A DNA stretch of 64,000 bases, from positions 1 through 64,000 of the forward strand of contig JARUPY010000567.1 in assembly GCA_029817715.1 (NCBI GenBank), written 5' to 3'. The notes beneath the pieces were generated by a model. The model was not told the origin of the DNA. It did no database searches and saw nothing but the letters and a program-made list of their open reading frames with translations. The position numbers and the translations under genes were made by a program. This DNA is from Melastoma dodecandrum. Lineage: Eukaryota; Streptophyta; Magnoliopsida; Myrtales; Melastomataceae. Each line of letters opens with the position of its first letter. Within the stretch, counting starts at the first letter, position 1. Of this stretch, positions 22,105 through 33,523 are shown piece after piece.

Positions 22105-22419
22105 TCAGTACAGAGTAATATACTGAAACTTTTCGTTATTCGAATATTTCACCTCAACTGGAGTCAAAATGCGTGATAAATAGCTTACAACATGTTCTTT
22201 GTGATTTTCATCCTCCTGGTCTAACAGTGACCCAATGACCCGTTCTCCCGCGACAACATATAAAATGAAGGGTTGTCCAACCTGAGGAGATACCAACACT
22301 GGAGGATTGGACAGATAAGATTGTCTCAATGGTTTGCTGATGATATTTTGTCCAGACGAATTCAACTTTTCCTCGTAACAACGTTGAAAAAGGTTGTGTC
22401 TTTCCAGCAATATTGCCAA
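22105..22419 (-). pseudogene. Element 2 gypsy-type RNase H (first)
   Basis: Minus strand: NPPVLVSPQVGQPFILYVVA, followed by VIGSLLDQEDE and VVSYLSRILTPVEVKYSNNE. These match the start and middle of the degenerate RNase H that follows RT in Ty3/gypsy elements. The frame ends at 22105, before the region normally joining to the second RNase H. Confidence 0.75.
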
Positions 22420-22456
22420 TGAAACGCCTTAGATAGTTTATTCGACCGAGGAAATC

Positions 22457-23240
22457 TTACAATTGTTTCTTCATCATTGGAGGAGGAAGATCCTGAATAG
22501 CCTTGATCTTTCCAGGGTCAATCTGAATTCCCTTCTTATGCACTAAGAAACCAAAGAACTGCCCTAATCGAACACCGAATGCACATTTAAGTGGGTTCAA
22601 TTTGAGGTTGTGTTTCCTCATATGGAAGAATTCTTGTCGTAAATCATCGACATGACAGTCATCCGATACATATTTGAAAATAATATCGTCGATGTATACT
22701 TCTATAGTTTTCCAAATCAAGGAATCGAAGATTAGATTCATTGTTCGTTGATATGTTGCTCCTGCATTTTTCAGTCCGAATGGCAAACAACCCATTCGAA
22801 ATTCCCTAAAGGACATCTGAATGCAGTTTTATAAATATCTTCTTCAGTAATGAAGATTTGATTGTATCCAGAATATCCATCCATAAAGGACATGATTGGA
22901 TGACCAAAAGTTTTGTCGATGAAATCATCTGCAATTGGCATTTGATATTCAGGTGTCGCTTTATTTAAGTCTCTGAAGTCGATGCACACACTTATATTGC
23001 CATTTTTCTTCTTCACAGGTACAAGTGATGATATCCAATTGGTATACCTCGAAGTTCGAATATACCCTGCGTCAAAAAGTTTCTTTACTTCGTCGTAGAC
23101 ACTTTGGCTATACTGAGGTGGGATACGTCGCGGCGTTTGCTTGACCACTTTGATGTTGGGTTTGTTGGGAGCTTATGCTTCACCAAACCTCTATCCAGTC
23201 CGGGCATTTTAGTATAACCCAAAGCGAAGCAATCCTTAAA
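22457..23240 (-). pseudogene. Element 2 reverse transcriptase
   Basis: Minus strand. 22771-23148 carries TPRRIPPQY, AGYIRTSRYTNWISSLVPVK, ISVCIDFRDLNKATPE and MSFMDGYSGYNQI. 22457-22816 carries RMGCLPFGLKNAGATYQRTM, the catalytic YIDD box and FFGFLVHKKGIQIDPGKIKA. All RT blocks are present, but in three frames: the lead-in at 23160-23240, the fingers/palm and the YIDD part. At least two frameshifts separate them. The catalytic Asp pair is retained. Confidence 0.88.
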
Positions 23241-24050
23241 TTCTTTCAAAGTACGCAAGATTGAATGAAAATGTTCCTCGTCGATCATGTTATTAAAAAA
23301 AGTTGGTCGAGGAACTTGTTCTGTTCCTAAGTTAACCTTTTTAAGAGCATCGCATGGTGTCATTAATGACTGTCGATCTTCGGAAGAACTTAAATCAGAG
23401 TAAAGACAACACGTTGTTTCATTCATCATAGGATGTATTACAACACTAGTCAAACCTTTACACGATTTCAAACCTATGTTCGACTCATCCTCTTTAGCAC
23501 GTTGGTCGGGACTATCAACGTTCAGTGAAGTGGCATCTAAACACAATCCTAGACTAACCTTAGGCCTAGCTAGTATATACACCCGTAGTCGCTCCATGAT
23601 ATCGGCGACTACGTCTTCTTCGACGTTATCAAGCATCACATTCCTCCCGGAGGAGTCTGTCGGGCTCCACATCCGGGTTAGCAACTACATTTCCGTCAAC
23701 ATTATCGACATTTTCCTTATCATAATCGAGCCCAAGCGCATCCTTTATTGCCTGAAGACTTTCGGCTAGTTGTTCCTCATTTCGAGCCTCAGTAGCAGCC
23801 TCGACTTCTTCAGGGACGCATCAACGTGTGGATGAGGAGGGGCTCCATATGTAATAAGATAATCAAATGTTCCAGATGACTCGCCAAATGGTCCAACATT
23901 GGGATCACCAAGGTCGTATCTCTTCTTCAGACTGAGGTCTTTAACAGTCCCCACGACTTCTCCAGAAAATATTTCGACCAAGTTAATATTAGGAGTAGGA
24001 ATCGATTCAGGAGGAATGACTTCTACCTCCGATTCTAACCACATCATTAA
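23241..24050 (-). pseudogene. Element 2 protease-RT linker
   Basis: Minus strand coding remnants at 23766-24047 and 23241-23684 (for example FKDCFALGYTKMPGLDRGLV, which precedes RT in this group) connect protease to RT. They lie in two frames. No extra domain is recognisable. Confidence 0.6.
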
Positions 24051-24053
24051 TTC

Positions 24054-24387
24054 TCAATGAAGAGTAGAAGAAATAACATAAGCTTTATGCAACCAATCTC
24101 TTCCTAACAGAGCATTAAAGGTAGTTGCCACATCGATGACAAAGAAGGCAGTATTCATGATCAGTCGACCAACTTTCAGTCGAATCGGGATTGCACTTAT
24201 ACTTTTAGACGTTAAACGATTGAAGCCACTTATAGTGATATCTGTGGTTTGGAGGTCATCTCGATTCAAACCAAGAAAATTGAACGTACTCGAAGGGAGT
24301 GCATTCACTGTGGCTCCATTATCGATCAAGACATTCTTGATTCGAACGTCATTGAAATCTGCCTCGATTTATAAGGAATGCATGTGA
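24054..24387 (-). pseudogene. Element 2 aspartic protease
   Basis: Minus strand: LIDNGATVNALPSSTFNFLG holds the catalytic D-N-G-A block, where plant elements use DNGA(T/S) in place of DTGA. It is followed by RLIMNTAFFVIDVATTFNAL and LGRDWLHK. This is a complete retropepsin-like domain of about 90 residues without an internal stop. The equivalent region of element 3 is at 56554-57368. Confidence 0.82.
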
Positions 24388-24389
24388 TA

Positions 24390-25569
24390 TTACATTGAAG
24401 CAGTGAGTTTCGAAAACCAATGAACAGGGAAGCCCATAGGCCAATGAACAATTTGAGAAGTCGAAAGTCCAGGTTTACCTGTATCCTGTCGACTAATACT
24501 TTTGCCCGCGAATTCCGGGGGTAGGATTATCATGTTGCTGCACTCAACAGGGCCGATGTTCGGACTTGGGAAACCATCCTTGATAGGATTATAATCTGAG
24601 TCATCGAACTCGTCATCACCTAGAGGAATACAATGGTCCAATCGAATTGCTAATTTACGAAGTACTGTATCAACAGCAAGCATCTCCGCATCATTCTAAC
24701 GGGCATAATTAGCCTCTCGATCCACCTTCATCTCTTTCTCCTCTGCACGCTTGCGGCGTCTTTCTTTCCTCATCTTATTACTTCGAGAAGTTTCAGACCC
24801 TTGTTTAGTCACATGTTGCCAGTACCATCGGTAGGCATTCTAAATTTAAACGCCTTAGATTGACATAAATCATCGTTGAATTTAGGATATACCTGGATGT
24901 ACTGCCTCAAACGAGGATCATATCCTTCTATAGGGGAAAATACATTATCGACAACATCAACACAAAATATCTTATTGATCTCATTCTACCGAACTTTGGA
25001 GTCTTTATACGTGTAATCTCGAACATGTTGGCAGATTACATGACAATCAACTTCTGAAAGTAATTATAAGAGCACAAATTGCACAATTGTGAGATCAGAA
25101 TCCTATTCTTTAAAATAGGGCGGCATCTGTTGCATACCCCTCCTGCTTCCAAGAATTATGCATAGGTGGACCTTCCTTTAGAGCCCATGCATCGAGCTTA
25201 GGTGCGGGTCCTACTCCGGATGTGGACTTGGTAGCATGACTGGCCTGGCCCTCAGACGGAAAGATCATTGCTCTTCTCAGTCGAGACAGAGTCGCTGGTT
25301 GTAGGAGTAACCACCAAGCTGTCAGCTACGCCAGTGACTTTCTTCTGAAGTTTGGAAAAGTTCAAGTTCCCTTTGTCCATTCTGCCTTTGTTGAGCTTCC
25401 TGGTCACAAGCCCAGAGGAAAAACGCCTATTAGTGAGGTCCTCTACGATTGATCCGATCCCCAAGGCGACTTTCTCGATCGAGGAAAGATCGAACCATGC
25501 CTCAGCCTGGTGGGATTGAAAGAATTTCTTGAAAGTGAAACACCTATCCGTGGGATGGGTGTAGTCCAT
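24390..25569 (-). pseudogene. Element 2 gag-pro linker region
   Basis: Minus strand blocks at 24390-24683 (DDSDYNPIKDGFPSPNIGP) and 25252-25569 (MDYTHPTDRCFTFKKFFQ) lie in different frames between gag and protease. They correspond to the long linker of Tat/Athila polyproteins. A stretch at 24690-25250 is non-coding by decay. No separate gene is implied. Confidence 0.5.
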
Positions 25570-25718
25570 ATGCCACTAACAGCTTTCGTTCCTGCACTTC
25601 GAAGCTTGAACAAAACACGAAACGACTCTATTGTTCAGGAGTCTTTTGAACAAATTGTTGGCTACATAAGTTTCACTGGAAGTACGCGATCCCTGCAAGG
25701 CAGAATCAACAACATCAA

Positions 25719-26936
25719 CTACCCTTTGATGGTATGTACCTCACAATTAGTGAAAGGTTTGTCGACAGAAGCGGATTCATCCGACTCCTTAAAACAAAGG
25801 ACTTTTAACTCGATCAAGTCTTGAATAAGGTTCCTGAAGATCAAGCAATCACGAGTTGCATGTGTGAATGGCCCACGATATTTGCAATAGCTCTTCTTCT
25901 TTTCCTTATCAGTTTGTGGTAGTCCATGTCCAGGCTTAAGTTTAATTTGACCCCGATCTTTGAGCCAATTGAAGCTCTCATCTGCTTTGTCCATGTCGAA
26001 TGAATACTTGCACTCCTCATTTAACTTTTGGGAAGCCTTTCCTTTGAAATTTCTCTTTGCCAAGACATCGCAGATGGTAGATTCCCCTTTGACAAGTTCA
26101 GCCATGTCTACTTCGATGAGGGAAGTTTTTACTTGATATGCTGATTTAGTCGATAGGCCTTTCAATTCTTCTCTCAAAAAGATTTCGTACTTAGTGGCCA
26201 TCTGAGCAAGATCGAATAAATCTCTGGACCTTTCTCCTTGGATCTTTTTCCGAATTCGAATATCCAAAGCTTCCTATGCTATTTCAACAATTTCCTCCTT
26301 GATCACAGAGGTCTTACATCTGCGTCGAGCCTTTCGAAACCGTTGAAGGAATGGTGCTGCTAACTCTCTAGATTGCTGTTGCATTCGGGTTAATTCTACT
26401 ATGGTAATGGTTGCATCCAACGTGGCAAACGCCTGCATAAACTGCTTTTGCATTTCTTGCCAATTCTGAATCGAGTTGGGAGGCAGGTGCGTGTACCAGT
26501 TAAACGCCGAACCAGTAAACGAGTTAGGGAACACTCGAAGTTACCAAAACTCATTATTAGATGCTTCGCCAGTCTGGTGAGTAAATCGACCAACATGTTC
26601 TATAGGTGTCATATCATCCTCGCCAGAGAATCTAGTGATATCCGGAATTTTATGTCCCCTCAGATATGCATAATCTCTGTCGATGTAATATGGACAAGAC
26701 GTCCTGTAAAAGTTCACCTCTTCCCTTCGCACTGCACCAGGAACCATCTGCTCAACCAATCGAGTAACTAAGTCTCTGACATTTGCCAGTTCGGGACGCA
26801 TCGCGGTGGGCCTAGGAACGTCTCTTTCGAAGGTCCTTTCCCTCTCGTTTTGGGGCCTCTCCATATCGAAAGCCTGCTTGTCCCCGTTAGCAGCAGGACG
26901 TTCTCTAGTAAGTTCTTCGAAAAGTTTCCTCCTCAT
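25719..26936 (-). pseudogene. Element 2 gag
   Basis: Minus strand, one frame throughout, broken by two stops at about 26535-26540 and 26268-26273. The N-terminal part (MRRKLFEELTRE, then RGHKIPDITRFSGEDD, MTPIEHVGRF) is followed by the gag core (LFPNSFTG-like VFPNSFTGSAFNWYTHLP) and a C-terminal zinc-finger-like motif (YCKYRGPFTHATRDCLIFRN, with Cys, His, Cys). Gag would form the virus-like particle around the element RNA. The frame is otherwise conserved over 400 codons, so inactivation came mainly through point mutations. Confidence 0.85.
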
Positions 26937-27308
26937 TAGAACATCTGCAGTGAGAATTCTTTCAGGATCTTCGACTATCGATCGAATATAAAAACCCTCT
27001 CGTCGACGATGGAGTGACGCATAAGCGGTTGACCTATATTCACCCTCATTATCACCATCGGAGGTTTGTCCTAAGTGCTGACACGCGAAACTGGAGTATA
27101 GGGCCCTCTAACTTCCCGTGGGACCCTAGGCCTACTCGCTCCAACATGATACTCATAACTCGGTTGAAAATTTTCTTGACCCAAGTTTGGATTAAAACCA
27201 AACCTTCGCTTTCCCACAAAAATTGACATTCTTCTAGCCAAAGTGGCCGGAGAGTATTCATCAATGCTTTCGGTTAAGCCCGGAATTGTCTCTGCCTATC
27301 CACGATCA

Positions 27309-27916
27309 TGCACGTGCCGAGAACGTTCGTGATCGGGCGGACTGAACCCGTCGGGAATTAAGGATTAAAACAGTTTTGAAGAATGTGGTCGCCGGTCGTT
27401 TAGAAAAACATAGTAGTTTAATGAACAGAGAAAAGAACACGTACTTTCATTTCTAGAGAGCAAAATATAGAAAGACAACCAAGCAGCTTCGAGGTCTTTG
27501 AATGATTGTCATGTGTTTTTACAAGAGGCTTATCACATATTTATACTGAAACTAAACCTTATCCAAACGATAACTACTGAAGAAACCATTAACATAACGG
27601 CTAACACAACTGCCAGACACATTTAGCACATGCTTTATTGACAATAATTGTACATTACCTATTTCGACCAAGTCCTAATAAAGTCCCCCTAGAAAATGAA
27701 TAAGTGTCGGAACCTACACCAAGACACTTCCTTCGAGTATTACCTTCTTCGACAGGGTCTCGATCGATCTTCACCTCTTCCGTACTTCGACGCACTTGGT
27801 CCGTACTTCGACGTGCTCTACTTTGACGACCTTGAACTTTGACCGAGCGCTCCTTCGATCATTCAATGATAGGCCTTGCCATCATTGAAACCAAAAATGG
27901 CTTTACCGTGTAAACA
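27309..27916 (-). repeat. Element 2 5' LTR (right copy, 608 bp)
   Basis: It begins TGCACGTGCCGAGAACG and ends ACCGTGTAAACA on the plus strand, aligning with 14916-15527. It is the upstream LTR for the minus-strand element, and a TATA-like GTATAAATATG lies at about 27533-27545 (rc). No standard Tat primer-binding site is visible directly left of 27309; the bases there read TGATCGTGGATAGGCAGAG on the minus strand. Confidence 0.85.
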
Positions 27917-27921
27917 CATCA
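27917..27921. repeat. Target-site duplication of element 2, right copy (CATCA)
   Basis: This is identical to 14911-14915 and directly follows the CA end of the right LTR. Confidence 0.8.
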
Positions 27922-28626
27922 CCACACGTTTATGGACGGTTCATCCACGATCTTTAGATGGTTAGCATTAGTTTATTGTAAATAGGACCTTTGTGCTCCA
28001 TTTAGGGCCACAAACATTAACCCTCTCGGCGTACACTTTTTGTCCCACGCTTCCCCATCTTTCCACTATTTCTGCATTTTGTTTGACATCCATTATTTGT
28101 GTTGTGTTTTTGTGTTTGATGAAGTCTACACTATTTACCGTGTTTAAATTTCCACACTCCGTTGAGAATTCCGACGACCCACTATTTACTGCGGTGGACT
28201 GTCTTGGAAACAGATGACCTGTCAAGATCATTCTCCAAAGTTGCCTGGAGAATGATCACTCTGTTTGGTTTCATTGGAAAATGATCTCCAACGGAAAAGT
28301 GACAAAATTTCAACCTTTCTTCTAACCCCTTCTTTTTAGCGGAAACTCATGCATTTCGCTCTACAATTTTAACATATTCCTATCCATTTTCCCAACTCAT
28401 TGGAAAGCATCCCAACATCTCATTAGTCTAGAGAAACGGATACACGAAGCGAAATGTTACAGTTGGAAGTAATCCCGCTAGATGATACACAGCTGTGCCT
28501 AACAACTACTGGTCAATAATCAAAGGTAATGTACAAGTGATAAATTGCATGGCTAATTAATAGCTCCTCCTAGCTAAGCTAAAGCAATCGTGGGCAGAAA
28601 AGAACAGGAGAACCTCACATTTCTAG
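27922..28626. other. Intergenic, 3' side of the ArfGAP gene
   Basis: No gene is visible. It contains a perfect 12-bp inverted repeat with an 8-base loop (28226-28237 / 28246-28257). The part next to 28627 should be the ArfGAP 3' UTR. Confidence 0.5.
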
Positions 28627-31042
28627 CTATTGAATAAGTGGGACACATTCAAGCTCAATCTCCAGCTCCCCCCGCTCAACATTCTGCAACTTCAGAGTTA
28701 TATCTTGCTTTATTTTCCCCTCCGCCAGACAGATCACACTATCCTTCACCAGGGTATTATCTCTGTTAGCCACCCATTTTCCGAGCTGCATTGGCTCTGT
28801 GATACTCGAATTCTCGTATGCTTTGGCTGCCGAAAACAATGGCTGAATATCGATCTCTGCCTCTCCCATGAAGTCATCAGCTTTAAATGTATCCTTGTCA
28901 TAAACAAGCTGCAAGCCGTTGTAAGTTGAAAGGAAACAAAAGGTGATTCCCAAGCTCAAACCTCCAAGGGATACTCTAACCTTTAGCATAAAAATTCATG
29001 AAATCTATTGAAAAATATGCATCTGGAATTGCACTCGAGCAATCTTTCACGAGGAGAAATCTCAAAATCATGACCATTTCAGGTAAGCACGGAGAACTAT
29101 GAGTGAAACCATTGCAATGATCTCTGCCATAATTACCTAAAATAAGGCTAACCCTCAGGACAACACGCCATGAGGATATATTAGGAGAAGGGCCACTCAC
29201 CACTTTCAGAGAGGGAATATTATCCGGAATAGACAGCATCAAACTTTCGTTCCACACCGGATTCAAATTATTCTTTATAACACGCGTTTTAACTGACTGC
29301 ATGAACATAGAGACATAAAACTCATTTAGGAATACAAGAACTTAAATCTACCTACTACTAGTGAGGACTCATGACGAATTGATCAACTTGGAGGCTCACC
29401 TGCTGGCCCAAAGCAAGTATGACGTAAGGATCACTGGTCATCACATCTCTAACGGCAAGGTTGGTGCCTTTAACCACGTTGACCTTTATAAGTCCAATAA
29501 ATTCGACCATTCCTGCCTACAAAATAGCAAATCCAAGTAGTGAGTTCTTGATGCGCGCTGCAGATGAATTTACATATCTACACAGTCAAAGGTTTTCTTT
29601 TATAAGGTTCGGTTTCATTTCTCATTCTGTACTTCGAACGCCATTGCCATGACATCTATTTCCAGAAGTACAGAGACCACAAGTTTTATTGATAGCCAAA
29701 TTCTGAAGAAAAAAGAATTTACCACACTCAAAAGAGCATACATTGCGATTTCATCACCGAGCTAACTTTCAGAAATGTTCCATAGGAAGTAGGCCTCGAT
29801 ACTCAGCTAAATCTTGTTAACCAGATATTGGAGAAGTCAAGAAGATTCTTGAAACTCTTTTGAGATTGAGCAATTTCATAATGATTACCAAACAGAAGAA
29901 AACAAATAAAAAAAGAATGTCCTCCAGAAAATACAATCATAGAGTAATTACCATAGAGTTTTTCTTCTTGTACGATTTCAGCTCTGAGCTCCTTCCCCAA
30001 CTGTTTCGAAATGCCTGTCCAATCCGATGCCGGGTCGCTTGTTTTTCAAAATGTTTCTTCTCTTGGCCAGGGGGGTTGAATGAGGTGCTACTGCCTTGGG
30101 GTGGTGGCAAGTTTTTACGGACAGGTGGGAAGGGGCAGGACATTGCCTCCTCAGCCTCGAGAAACTGTTGAAACTCATACTTCCGCCTGAGATTCTCAAA
30201 GGGTGTGCTTTCACTTAGAACTTAAGAGATCTTGCTCCCCTAAGCATGGAAAACATGGAAACAGATTTACCTTATAAAATCGGCGCGTTCCTCTATAGAA
30301 GAATCTGGTTTAGGCTTAGTGATATTTTCGGGAATGTAAGCCTCATACTTCATATTAACTGCTGAATTTCCGCCCAAGCTTACTAAGGAATCTACCTGTT
30401 CTTCTGTCCATTCATCAAGCTTAACAGATATCACCTGCAGCAATTAGAAGCATGTATCGTTATTTTGCACAAGGAACAGCGGTCTTATTCAGGAAAAAAA
30501 TGAGTTTTCTTCATTCATAAAAACATTTTGGCAGTGAGATCTCGAAATCATACCTTCGAGATGTGAACTCCAAGGCTTCTATGAACTCCAGAACACTTTA
30601 TACAGATGAAAGCACCAAATGTCAAAGATCTGTGATGCATTAGTTAAATATTATCAGGGACAAGTTGCCATCCATGGTTATATTGATAGATATTGAGGTT
30701 TGGCAAGCGAGACCATTAATCAGATTCATAACACGTTTCTGGCACAGGGGGACTAAAATAGGACTACCAGGTCCTTCATTTTATGTGAGCCATCCTACTG
30801 TCTGTCTGTCTGTCTGCCTATCTTTCTTTAATGACCTCAGCAAATAATGGTGGTCATTTTCACATCTTTCTTTACAAATTCAAGTCAATCTAGCCTTTTT
30901 TTTTGTATGCTGACTATGGAGGATACACTGAATAAAATCGACAATGACGATACTTACACCCATTTTGGGTCAGGGGAATCACAATCTGCACAAAAATTGT
31001 TGCCGAAGTCCCGCATCAATTTGTCCAGCCGATCTGTTGATC
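28627..31042 (-). CDS. ArfGAP with C2 domain (AGD11/12/13-like), seven visible exons
   Basis: Exons joined in frame on the minus strand: 30958-31042, 30554-30629, 30271-30434, 29952-30186, 29400-29516, 29201-29296 and 28627-28908, stop TAG 28627-28629, 351 codons. The first two exons give the ArfGAP zinc finger CX2CX16CX2C (CADC...CIKC) and HRSLGVH with the catalytic Arg. Exon 3 continues [19 protein letters not shown]. Exons 5-7 form a C2 domain ([42 protein letters not shown]) with Ca-binding Asp residues. Such proteins stimulate GTP hydrolysis by Arf GTPases at Golgi and plasma membranes, the C2 domain binding phospholipids. Exon 4 is a basic, proline-rich linker ([15 protein letters not shown]). 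No convincing initiator exon was found beyond 31042; an in-exon ATG would shorten the protein. Symbol left empty because paralogues cannot be separated. Confidence 0.87.
30796..30817. repeat. (CTGT)n microsatellite
   Basis: About five tandem CTGT units occur in intron 1 of the ArfGAP gene. Confidence 0.6.
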
Positions 31043-31220
31043 CTATCAATAGGGGACACAAAATGAGGTTATCCAATTGGTGGAGGGACTAGGCCTTAAA
31101 GAACAAGCTGTGCGTGTGATGACAGCTATCAAAAAGGCAAATCTAGGCAAGTTGCTTTCTATATGCAAGCGCAGTAGGAAACAGTGTCCATAACATCACG
31201 GTGCAATGTCACTAAAAGCT

Positions 31221-31316
31221 TTGAGGCCATGCTGTCTATTCGGGATGAAAGTGGCGAGTGGCCCTTCTCCTAATATATTCTAATGGAGTGTTGTCCTGAG
31301 GGTTCAGCTTATCCTT
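31221..31316 (+). repeat. Inverted partial copy of ArfGAP exon 6 and its following intron
   Basis: ATGCTGTCTATTC followed by GAAAGTGGCGAGTGGCCCTT and CTCCTAATATATTC repeats, in the opposite orientation, the gene region 29145-29245 (end of exon 6, LMLSIPDN...LKV, its donor and about 60 bases of intron). Intron sequence is included, so it is a DNA-level duplication, not a retrocopy. It lies just upstream of the first visible exon. Confidence 0.65.
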
Positions 31317-32869
31317 GTTACTTATCAACAAGAGCTTTGAGGCGTTAGGTTCTTATTTAGCTAGACAGACAGACGGATACTTGATTCGAGTTCACAAACA
31401 AACAGGAAAAGGTGTTTCAGAACAAAGTTAGACAGAAATGCAAGGGAAACGTCAGTTCGGCCACATATTTGAAACAATGTAAACCATAAGGAATAGGCCA
31501 AGCAAATAGAAGCAACACGGGAGGTGATTACCGGAAAAGGAAGGCAAGGTCCTGTTGCTGGTGGTGGTGGTCGTGGGGCTCCGGCAACCCCAACCGGGGG
31601 TCTCGGAACGCAAGAGATCAAAAAGGCAAGGCGCCGTCCCTGGGAAAAAAGGGGGTCATATGAATGGATGGGAAACGTCAAAGAAAATACTTGTAATATT
31701 AAAAAAAAAAAAGTTAAAAAAGGGGATGCTCCAAGGATTAAGGGGAGGGTAGATGCATGCAGAGAGGCCGCGGTTTCTTTCTAAAATGCTACGATTGGGG
31801 CATTCAGGGAAAAGAAAGACAGGGGATCCACTCGTTTACCTGGGAATTCATTGCTTGGGGCGGGATTATCCTCGGACTGAGCAGACATGTCAGAACACGA
31901 ACACGAATCAATATCAACATGAACATGAAATCTCCATCCCACACCTCCTCTCTCTCCCCTTCTCCTTCTATCTCTCTCCCCCTATCGTCTACAATATGCG
32001 GGATCCCATATAATCAATCCCACACAATTCAAGTAGCCAAGATGAAGGAAACTGGGACAGGGAAAGAAAACACGAAGAGAAAAGGAGGACGTATTTTCTT
32101 TTTTTTTTTTTTTTTGATGAGGAGGGAGGGGAGGGAGGAAAGGAAGGAAATAAACGAAAAGAAAAAGAGGAAACCCAGATGAAGACGAAGGAAACCGAAC
32201 CCAAAAACAAAAACAACAAGTTATTACTCGCCCGCCCGACAAATCCATAGAAAAGAAGTGTATTGGGGAGAGCCTTTCCAATTTGATTGGTCAATCCAAT
32301 TCCCACCCACCCGCACCCCAGAGTCAGCGGCAAATCAACCATATCTGGTTATTTTTTCCCCCTCCCTCTTGCCTTTTACGAACAGAACAGCGCAGTCCAT
32401 TTAATTTATTCTCCCCTAACTTTCGTTTTAACAACATTTATTATTTTGGTTATTTTAGAAAACAAGGTGACACACATCTGTCCGTGGTCTTAGAATTTGT
32501 ATAAGATACCACCCATGTCCACGCATTCTTCTAATTTAGTAATTAAAAAAAGGATCGGTGTCGTTTTAGTTAGTGGCTGGCCATCCAAAATGGGGAAGCG
32601 CGTATTAGGAGGTCTTTTCAGATTTTTAGGATGCGTCGTCTGTCTGTCTGGGCGGTCCGACTACACGGAAAGGGACGTTTGGTAAAAGAGCGTTGCACGT
32701 TGTCGCCAGCGCGTCAGCAGGACAAGACAACAATTCCTCCCGCCCCCCCTCCCCAATAAAAAGCACCCATTTAACAAAGTCACTTCCCGTTTTGAAAAGC
32801 CCAATCTATTTCCCCAAGACATGAGACTGCTTATAACGGAAGAGGTAACGATCCGTGCACGGATAGACT
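31317..32869. other. Intergenic, putative promoter side of the ArfGAP gene
   Basis: No supported gene. A poly-T tract (32098-32116), purine-rich stretches (32117-32210) and several short overlapping ORFs are present. The missing first exon and 5' UTR of the ArfGAP gene could lie here, but I cannot place them. Confidence 0.4.
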
Positions 32870-33165
32870 AGAGCACGGTATAAAATTTTCACAATTTTTT
32901 GTATATTTGTACATAAAGTCTGATTTTTTTTTAATGTACAAAAAATTATTGTTACAACGTCGTACAATGTATAACGTAAAGCACCGTTCCAGCGTATTAC
33001 AATGTACAACGTTCGAACGGTGATTTGTTTGTACATTTTGTAAATTTCAATTTTTGTACTTTACAGAAGAAAATCACTGTTCTAGCTTTTTGTACAACGC
33101 TTGAACATTGTTTAACATTGAAATGTACAAAAAATTTTGGTACATTTGCACATTACATTTCAATC
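32870..33165. repeat. AT-rich foldback-like element with TGTACA words
   Basis: The words TGTACAA/TTGTACA recur about ten times on both strands. CACCGTTC (about 32981) pairs with GAACGGTG (about 33014). The right end (AATGTACAAAAAATTTTGG) resembles the reverse complement of the left (CAATTTTTTGTATATTTG). This looks like a degraded foldback or MITE of about 0.3 kb. Confidence 0.4.
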
Positions 33166-33239
33166 CTATTTTCATGCCTAAACGATTTGTCTCCTTAGAT
33201 TTTTTTCGTTAATGTTAATTTTTTTTTGTAAAAGCATTT

Positions 33240-33515
33240 AGGCTTGGAAGTAGGACCAAGCATTCAGGCTTGATCATATTATAATTGTATGCTTATCTCT
33301 AATGATGATCTTCAACAAAGTGTTACTTAGGCATAGCTAATGTAAGCTGTACATTGCTACTCTACAGTAAGCTGTTACCTTGATGAGCTTAAGGAAAGTA
33401 ATAATGAGCTACAACTAGTGTGAGCCGTACGTTGCTACTATACAGTAAGCCGTTATTGGTTTGCTATGCTTGCACTGGAAATATGGAAATGAATATTTCC
33501 TTCTGATACAAGTTG
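33240..33515 (+). repeat. LTR-like remnant with internal duplication
   Basis: GCTGTACATTGCTACTCTACAG and GCCGTACGTTGCTACTATACAG-type segments repeat about 85 bases apart (about 33348 and 33425). The closing GGAAATATGGAAATGAATATTTCC resembles 34474-34498, so this and 34290-34500 may be two copies of one family flanking repeat R2. Confidence 0.35.
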
Positions 33516-33523
33516 GAATGAGC

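Larger units (their letters stand above)
14916..27916 (-). mobile_element. Element 2: complete Ty3/gypsy (Tat-like) retrotransposon with antisense genes, 13.0 kb
   Basis: The element is bounded by LTRs 14916-15527 and 27309-27916 and flanked by CATCA on both sides. The minus strand carries gag (25719-26936), linker, protease (24054-24329), RT (22457-23240), a gypsy RNase H (22105-22419), a second RNase H (about 21500-21976) and integrase (about 20200-21290). The second RNase H is characteristic of the Tat lineage. Between integrase and the 3' LTR, the plus strand carries a PMD gene (15681-19330) and a second small ORF (19598-20038). All genes contain stops or frameshifts. The LTRs align along their whole length but differ at many positions, so the insertion is not recent. 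Confidence 0.9.

Noticed and set aside
28226..28257. Rho-independent terminator
   Set aside because: The hairpin has no T-run, and the context is a plant nuclear gene.
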